Of a stretch of DNA of 9,195 nt, positions 5,577 through 9,195 are shown in pieces. Where the stretch lies: positions 63,100 to 72,294 of the forward strand of contig DOUE01000009.1 of NCBI GenBank assembly GCA_003520745.1. The letters are read 5' to 3'. The DNA is from Erysipelotrichaceae bacterium (GTDB lineage: Bacteria; Bacillota_I; Bacilli_A; Erysipelotrichales; Erysipelotrichaceae). The translations under genes and the position numbers were made by a program. How positions within the stretch are numbered: the stretch's first letter is position 1; each line of letters opens with the position of its first letter. Under the pieces are notes generated by a model. The model was given only the letters and a program-made list of their open reading frames with translations, ran no database searches and was not told the DNA's origin.

Positions 5577-6749
5577 TCACGATTGGTCGTTTCGCACGGG
5601 CAGCCTGCGTATGCTTTCGCTCGCTAGAATCAATCCTGATCCCATGAGTAATAGATAAAGCGGAAGAAGGGCGACCGAGGTCGCTTTGGCTATGAATCCG
5701 AAGATCATCGGCATCGTGGCGACCCCGATGTAGGAAGACGCCATCTGTAAGCCCATGACGGATTGGGAGAGGTCCCTTCCGAAACGGATGGGGGTTTCGT
5801 GTGCCATCGCCGGGAAAATCGGAGCGCAGCCCAAGCCGATCAGAAGAAGACCGAAAATCGAGATGATCGAAGGAAGTGGAAGAGCCAAGGCAAGGATGCC
5901 CAGGATCGCCAATCCTTGGCCGCCCCGGATCCGTGTCGCGTTGTCGAAACGGGCGCTCAGGAATCCCGACAACATTCTTCCGGACATGATGCCGCCGTAA
6001 TAAAGCGAGACCCCCAAGGCCCCTTGGTCGACTGACAACCCTTTGATCGCGACCAGATAGCTCGATCCCCACAGACCCGCCCCGGCTTCCATCGCCACAT
6101 AGCTGAAGAACGCCAGCATCATCCATTTGACCCCGGGGACCTTCATCGTGGCCTTGTTGGAGACATGGGTCGAATCAACAGGATTGAAATCGGAAGAACG
6201 CTCCAATTTGCGCCATAAAGGAAGGGTGAGAAACAACACGACGACCAAGGCAATCTGGATAAAGGAGACCGTCCGATACCCATATTGCCAAGAGAGATTG
6301 CGACTGAGGAAGAACGACATGATCAAAGGACCGGTCGTCGCACCGACGCCCCAGAAACTGTGCAGCCAACTCATGTGTTTGGATTCATAGTGGAGGGCGA
6401 CGAAATTATTGAGGGCGGCGTCGACGTTCCCGCCGCCAAGTCCCAACGGGATCGCCATGAGACAAAGCCAGATGAAATTGGGCCAGATTGAAATGCCAAA
6501 CAAAGCGAGCGCCGTCAGCGCGACGCTGGCGAAGGTGACTTTCCCTGTACCGTATTTGTGGATCAGACGGGAACTCATGAGGCTGGAAGCGACGGTGCCG
6601 ATCGCGGCGATGATGGAAACGACCCCGGCCAAGGATCGGTCGATGTCTAGGGAAAGGTGGATCGCCGGCCAGGCCGAACCTAAAAGGGAATCCGGGAGAC
6701 CCAGTGAAATGAAGGCAAGATAGATGACGATGAGCAGGGCTGTGACCAT
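5577..6749 (-). CDS. MFS transporter, FucP-like
   Basis: This is an integral membrane secondary transporter of 390 residues with about twelve hydrophobic helices, the standard major facilitator size. The second-to-fourth helix region carries RLIHKYGTGKV, the loop-2/3 type basic motif of MFS, then a glycine-rich GLGGGNVDAALNN and SWLHSFWGVGATTGP, a pattern seen in fucose-permease-like (FHS) and related MFS proteins. A charged central loop (LWRKLERSSDFNP) separates the two six-helix halves. The substrate cannot be read from the sequence; sugar uptake or drug export are both possible. The ATG follows the YibE/F stop by 3 nt, with AAAGG 7 nt upstream, so the two are co-translated. It is the only gene here ending in TGA. 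Confidence 0.92.
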   Translation of the reverse strand: MVTALLIVIYLAFISLGLPDSLLGSAWPAIHLSLDIDRSLAGVVSIIAAIGTVASSLMSSRLIHKYGTGKVTFASVALTALALFGISIWPNFIWLCLMAIPLGLGGGNVDAALNNFVALHYESKHMSWLHSFWGVGATTGPLIMSFFLSRNLSWQYGYRTVSFIQIALVVVLFLTLPLWRKLERSSDFNPVDSTHVSNKATMKVPGVKWMMLAFFSYVAMEAGAGLWGSSYLVAIKGLSVDQGALGVSLYYGGIMSGRMLSGFLSARFDNATRIRGGQGLAILGILALALPLPSIISIFGLLLIGLGCAPIFPAMAHETPIRFGRDLSQSVMGLQMASSYIGVATMPMIFGFIAKATSVALLPLYLLLMGSGLILASESIRRLPVRNDQS

Positions 6750-6752
6750 AGG

Positions 6753-7913
6753 TTAACCTTTCAGGGATTTCGTTTGGTGGCGTTGTAGGAAGAAAGCGCT
6801 CAGGATCGAGGTGATCGGGATGGTGAAAAGGATGCCCAGACTGCCGGCGATCGCCTGGATGACTTCATGGGCGACGTACTCGGAATTGGCGATCTGCAGG
6901 TAGGGACGGGAGTAGATCACCAAAAGCAGGAGGGTCGGCAAGGAAGAGCCGATGTAGGCGAGGATCAAGGTGTTGGTCATGGTCCCCATCGTATCGCGGC
7001 CGATGTTCATGCCGGAAGAGACCAGGGTCGCGGGGGTGATGCCGTCGACGTTTGAAACGAGTTCCTCCAAGGCGGAAGCGATGGACATGGAAACGTCCAT
7101 GACGGCGCCCAGCGCCCCGATGCTGACGGAAACAAACAGTAAGCCCCGGATATCGATCGGCAAGGAGTCGGCGATGTTGATGAGGTAGACGAATTCTTCT
7201 TCGGAGATCCCGGAGAGACGCATCATGGCGACGGCGAGGGTCGCGACGACCGCGGCCACCCCCAAGCCTCCGATGCACCCCAACGCCGCGGCGATGGTTT
7301 TACGTGTCAACCCGGACACCAACAGGAAGTTCATGAATGTCACATAGACGCATACGGCCAAGGTGACCAACACGTAGTTCTCGCGGGCGAGGATCGCCGG
7401 GATAAGGATCTGGAAAACCGCGAAAACCGTAAAGGCGAGTGAAACGACGGAATTGAGTCCCTTCCATCGTCCAAGCAGGACGATCAGGACGAAAAAGAGT
7501 CCGGCCAGAAACCAGTTTCCGTTTTCCCGTTTGAAATCCGTCATCTTCCATTCGACTTGGTCGCCGAAGACGGACCGGTTGACGATGATTTCATCGTTGA
7601 CGCGGACCGGGTAGATCGTCAGAAGGTCGACTTCATCCATGGTTTGGCGGATCAGGACTTCGCGATTCTCGAAATCCCCGTCGGTGATCACGACTTTATA
7701 GACGATTTCTCGTACGCCCAGGATTTCAGGATCATCCACCGCGACATCGCTGATGATCTGCGTCACGTTGGCGGGAAAAAACGAACCGTACTGTTCCTGC
7801 TGGACAAGACGGATCTGTTTGCTTGTATAGTAGTTCGAAGCGAAGCCCGCGATCAGGACGGACAAGACGAGGGTCGCAAGATAGACGATCGCTTCGCGTG
7901 TTTTTGGTTTCAT
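6753..7913 (-). CDS. YibE/F family multi-pass membrane protein, function unknown
   Basis: This belongs to the YibE/F-like family (Pfam YibE_F), found in many Gram-positive bacteria; its role is not established. The protein has 386 residues. One N-terminal helix (about 9-29) is followed by an outward-facing beta-rich region (about 30-130), and six or more helices start at about 134. Family signatures are GALGAVMDVSMSIASALEEL (266-285) and the GMNIGRDTMGTMTNTL stretch (301-316), both with conserved polar residues within or beside membrane segments; these would suit a channel or transporter, which is inference. Often yibE and yibF are adjacent paired genes, but here there is one protein. The ATG has AAGGAG 7 nt upstream and its own promoter in the gap after trxB. 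It leads an operon with the MFS transporter, 3 nt downstream. Confidence 0.93.
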   Translation of the reverse strand: MKPKTREAIVYLATLVLSVLIAGFASNYYTSKQIRLVQQEQYGSFFPANVTQIISDVAVDDPEILGVREIVYKVVITDGDFENREVLIRQTMDEVDLLTIYPVRVNDEIIVNRSVFGDQVEWKMTDFKRENGNWFLAGLFFVLIVLLGRWKGLNSVVSLAFTVFAVFQILIPAILARENYVLVTLAVCVYVTFMNFLLVSGLTRKTIAAALGCIGGLGVAAVVATLAVAMMRLSGISEEEFVYLINIADSLPIDIRGLLFVSVSIGALGAVMDVSMSIASALEELVSNVDGITPATLVSSGMNIGRDTMGTMTNTLILAYIGSSLPTLLLLVIYSRPYLQIANSEYVAHEVIQAIAGSLGILFTIPITSILSAFFLQRHQTKSLKG

Positions 7914-7932
7914 GGCGAATCTCCTTGCGTCT

Positions 7933-7941
7933 ATTTTACCA
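7933..7941 (-). promoter_or_regulatory. Extended -10 promoter for the YibE/F-MFS unit
   Basis: On the minus strand, TGG TAAAAT is an extended -10 lying in the 57-nt gap between trxB and the YibE/F gene. The -35 position at 17-bp spacing falls in the T-run of the trxB terminator (TTTTAT, 7956-7961) and matches the consensus poorly. Transcription would start near 7926, which leaves a very short leader that still holds the AAGGAG ribosome site, so a slightly different start point is possible. Confidence 0.6.
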
Positions 7942-7954
7942 AACTTCCGACAAG

Positions 7955-7982
7955 AATAAAAAAGAATCCGTTAGGACTCTTT
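7955..7982 (-). terminator. Rho-independent terminator overlapping the trxB stop codon
   Basis: On the minus strand, AAAGAGTCC and GGATTCTTT form a nine-pair stem with one G-U pair, closed by the 4-nt loop TAAC and followed by more T. The TAA stop codon of trxB is the loop itself, and the last codons of the gene form the 5' arm. This separates the HAD-trxB unit from the YibE/F unit. Confidence 0.85.
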
Positions 7983-8891
7983 GATGTAGTGGAAGGCCAT
8001 CTGCGCTGCCACGGCCCCGTCGGAGGTCGCGGTGACGATCTGACGCAGGGGTTTGACGATGACGTCGCCGGCCGCGTAGATGCCTTTGATGCAGGTTTCC
8101 ATCTTGTCGTTGACACGGATGTAGCCGTCTTCCTGACAGATGTTCAAGTCTTTGACGAAGCCGGTCGAGGGGGTCGCGCCGATATAGGGGAAAATCCCGT
8201 CGCAGGGTAGATCCGTCAGTTCTTTGGTGTCCACGCTCTGCAGGCGGATCCCGATGACTTTCTTATCCGCACTCAACACTTCCACGGGGATGTGCTTGCG
8301 GATGATCTCGATTTTCGGATGGTCGAAGACGGTTTGTTGGACGGAGGCATCGCCGCGGAAAACATCCCGTCGGATGACGATGGTGACTTTCTTGGCGAAC
8401 TGGGTGAGATAGAGGGATTCCTCCAGGGCGGAGTTCCCTCCGCCGATGACGACGACTTCCTTCCCCTTATAGAACGCCCCGTCGCAGACGGCACAGAAAC
8501 TGACGCCTCTTCCGATGTTTTGTTCTTCCCCGGGGATGTTCATCTGATTCTCGATGGTTCCGGTCGCGATGATGATCGCACGGGTCTTAAAGATCCGTCC
8601 GTCTTCGGTCACGATTTTCTTCAAATGCCCGTCCAGGATTTCCCGTACGCCGGTGAATTCCGTCTGGACCTGGAGTTCTTCGGTATGCCCGAACATCTGT
8701 AGGGCGAGGTCGACCCCCGAGACATGGGGGTTGCCCGGCCAGTTGTCGATTTCGAAAGTCTTAACCAGTTTACCGCCGGGTGCGGAGTTTTCAAACATCA
8801 CCACGTCCAATCCGGCGCGTTTGGCGTAGATCGCGGCCGTCAATCCGGCAGGACCGGCTCCGATGATCGCTATGTCGTAGAGCTTGTCCAT
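7971..8891 (-). CDS. trxB: Thioredoxin-disulfide reductase
   Basis: TrxB is a cytoplasmic flavoenzyme that uses NADPH to keep thioredoxin reduced for ribonucleotide reductase, peroxide defence and disulfide repair. The protein has 306 residues, the normal length of the low-molecular-weight type. The FAD-binding GAGPAG is at 11-16, the redox-active CAVCD gives Cys133 and Cys136, and the NADPH-binding GGGNSALEE is at 150-158. Arg174, Arg175 and Arg179 in IRRDVFR fit the 2'-phosphate site that distinguishes NADPH users, although the usual His of HRR is Ile here. GIYAAGDV and PLRQIVTATSDGAVAAQ are the C-terminal FAD motif. The ATG has AGAGG 7 nt upstream and lies 22 nt inside the end of the HAD gene, so translation is likely coupled. 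In Bacillus subtilis trxB lies directly next to yvcJ; here three genes intervene. Confidence 0.98.
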   Translation of the reverse strand: MDKLYDIAIIGAGPAGLTAAIYAKRAGLDVVMFENSAPGGKLVKTFEIDNWPGNPHVSGVDLALQMFGHTEELQVQTEFTGVREILDGHLKKIVTEDGRIFKTRAIIIATGTIENQMNIPGEEQNIGRGVSFCAVCDGAFYKGKEVVVIGGGNSALEESLYLTQFAKKVTIVIRRDVFRGDASVQQTVFDHPKIEIIRKHIPVEVLSADKKVIGIRLQSVDTKELTDLPCDGIFPYIGATPSTGFVKDLNICQEDGYIRVNDKMETCIKGIYAAGDVIVKPLRQIVTATSDGAVAAQMAFHYIKES

Positions 8892-9195
8892 GAGATGTCC
8901 TCTTTCAGGACGGAGGGGATCTCCGTCAATCGTTCAATGATTCTATTGGGTTTGGATGCGACCAACGCATCCTTGCGGTCGGGGTTCAAGACGAATCCGA
9001 TCGAATAGACCGCCGCGGCTTTCGCGGCTTCCACGTCGGAAACGGAATCGCCTACATAGATGACTTCATCGTGCCCGACGCCCATTTCGACGCAGGCGTT
9101 GAAGATCCCTTCGGGATCCGGCTTATGTTTGGACACTTCGTCGTATCCGATGATCACTTCGAAATCATCCTGCATGTCGAAGAGCGACAAGCCCA
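8870..9195 (-). CDS. HAD-IA family phosphatase, C-terminal part (cut by window edge)
   Basis: The last ~108 codons of a haloacid-dehalogenase-like hydrolase are visible; the start and motif I (DxDxT) lie beyond the right edge. Motif III is KHKPDPEGI, with the catalytic lysine, and motif IV is GDSVSDVEAAKAA, with the magnesium-binding aspartates. This is the pattern of phosphoglycolate phosphatase/PpaX-type enzymes. In Bacillota ppaX (pyrophosphatase acting on the product of HPr-Ser-P dephosphorylation) often lies near hprK and lgt, and trxB clusters with such genes in some genomes, so PpaX is a fair guess; the visible half cannot decide. The frame is open to the edge, so no start is given. 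It overlaps trxB by 22 nt, implying one transcript. Confidence 0.88.
   Translation of the reverse strand, partial: GLSLFDMQDDFEVIIGYDEVSKHKPDPEGIFNACVEMGVGHDEVIYVGDSVSDVEAAKAAAVYSIGFVLNPDRKDALVASKPNRIIERLTEIPSVLKEDISWTSSTT

Noticed and set aside
5577..5579. Use of the Mycoplasma genetic code (TGA as Trp)
   Set aside because: No gene has an internal TGA in frame, tryptophans checked are TGG, and the TGA ending the MFS gene leads to only a short extension if read through.
5515..6126. A 203-codon minus-strand frame inside the MFS gene
   Set aside because: It is a shifted frame of the MFS transporter, with no hydrophobic pattern and Arg/Ser/Gly-rich low-complexity composition; the real frame shows twelve helices.

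Overview
The window is a compact, entirely minus-strand stretch of a low-to-moderate-GC Bacillota-type chromosome. It holds ten protein genes, two of them cut by the window edges, and almost no spare DNA. The best lineage marker is the contiguous rapZ(yvcJ)-yvcK-whiA block, a core Bacillota arrangement (in Bacillus subtilis: trxB-yvcJ-yvcK-whiA). All genes read through as full-length proteins in the standard code with no internal TGA, and the Trp codons I checked are TGG, so the Mollicutes code is unlikely. The exact lineage cannot be fixed from sequence reading alone; a wall-bearing Bacilli- or Erysipelotrichia-like organism, or a GC-rich relative of the Mollicutes, would fit.

In transcription order (right to left): a HAD-family phosphatase fragment overlaps trxB (thioredoxin reductase), which ends in a clear terminator whose loop contains the trxB stop codon. 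A second unit starts from its own extended -10 promoter and carries a YibE/F-family membrane protein and, 3 nt later, a 12-helix MFS transporter. A DJ-1/PfpI-family protein follows with its own probable promoter and a strong GC-rich terminator. Next comes a 206-bp intergenic region with an unusual 21-bp inverted repeat, each arm holding a 12-bp palindrome, and a good promoter for rapZ-yvcK-whiA. These three genes are tightly packed (3-nt gap, then 22-nt overlap) and link cell-envelope precursor metabolism to regulation and division. After whiA a further extended -10 promoter, overlapped by nested palindromes, drives an LCP-family cell-wall polymer ligase and a CapD/EpsC-like nucleotide-sugar epimerase/dehydratase. 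This looks like the start of a capsule or exopolysaccharide operon running off the left edge.

Most of the window is housekeeping DNA. The points worth a second look are non-coding: the nested inverted repeat upstream of rapZ, the palindromes at the LCP promoter, and a shared GGTANAATA promoter core at all four internal promoters. In the genes, the interest lies in the three-gene insertion between trxB and rapZ, the uncharacterised YibE/F protein, and a few substitutions in otherwise conserved motifs of YvcK, RapZ and the LCP protein. I see no obviously new multi-gene system.
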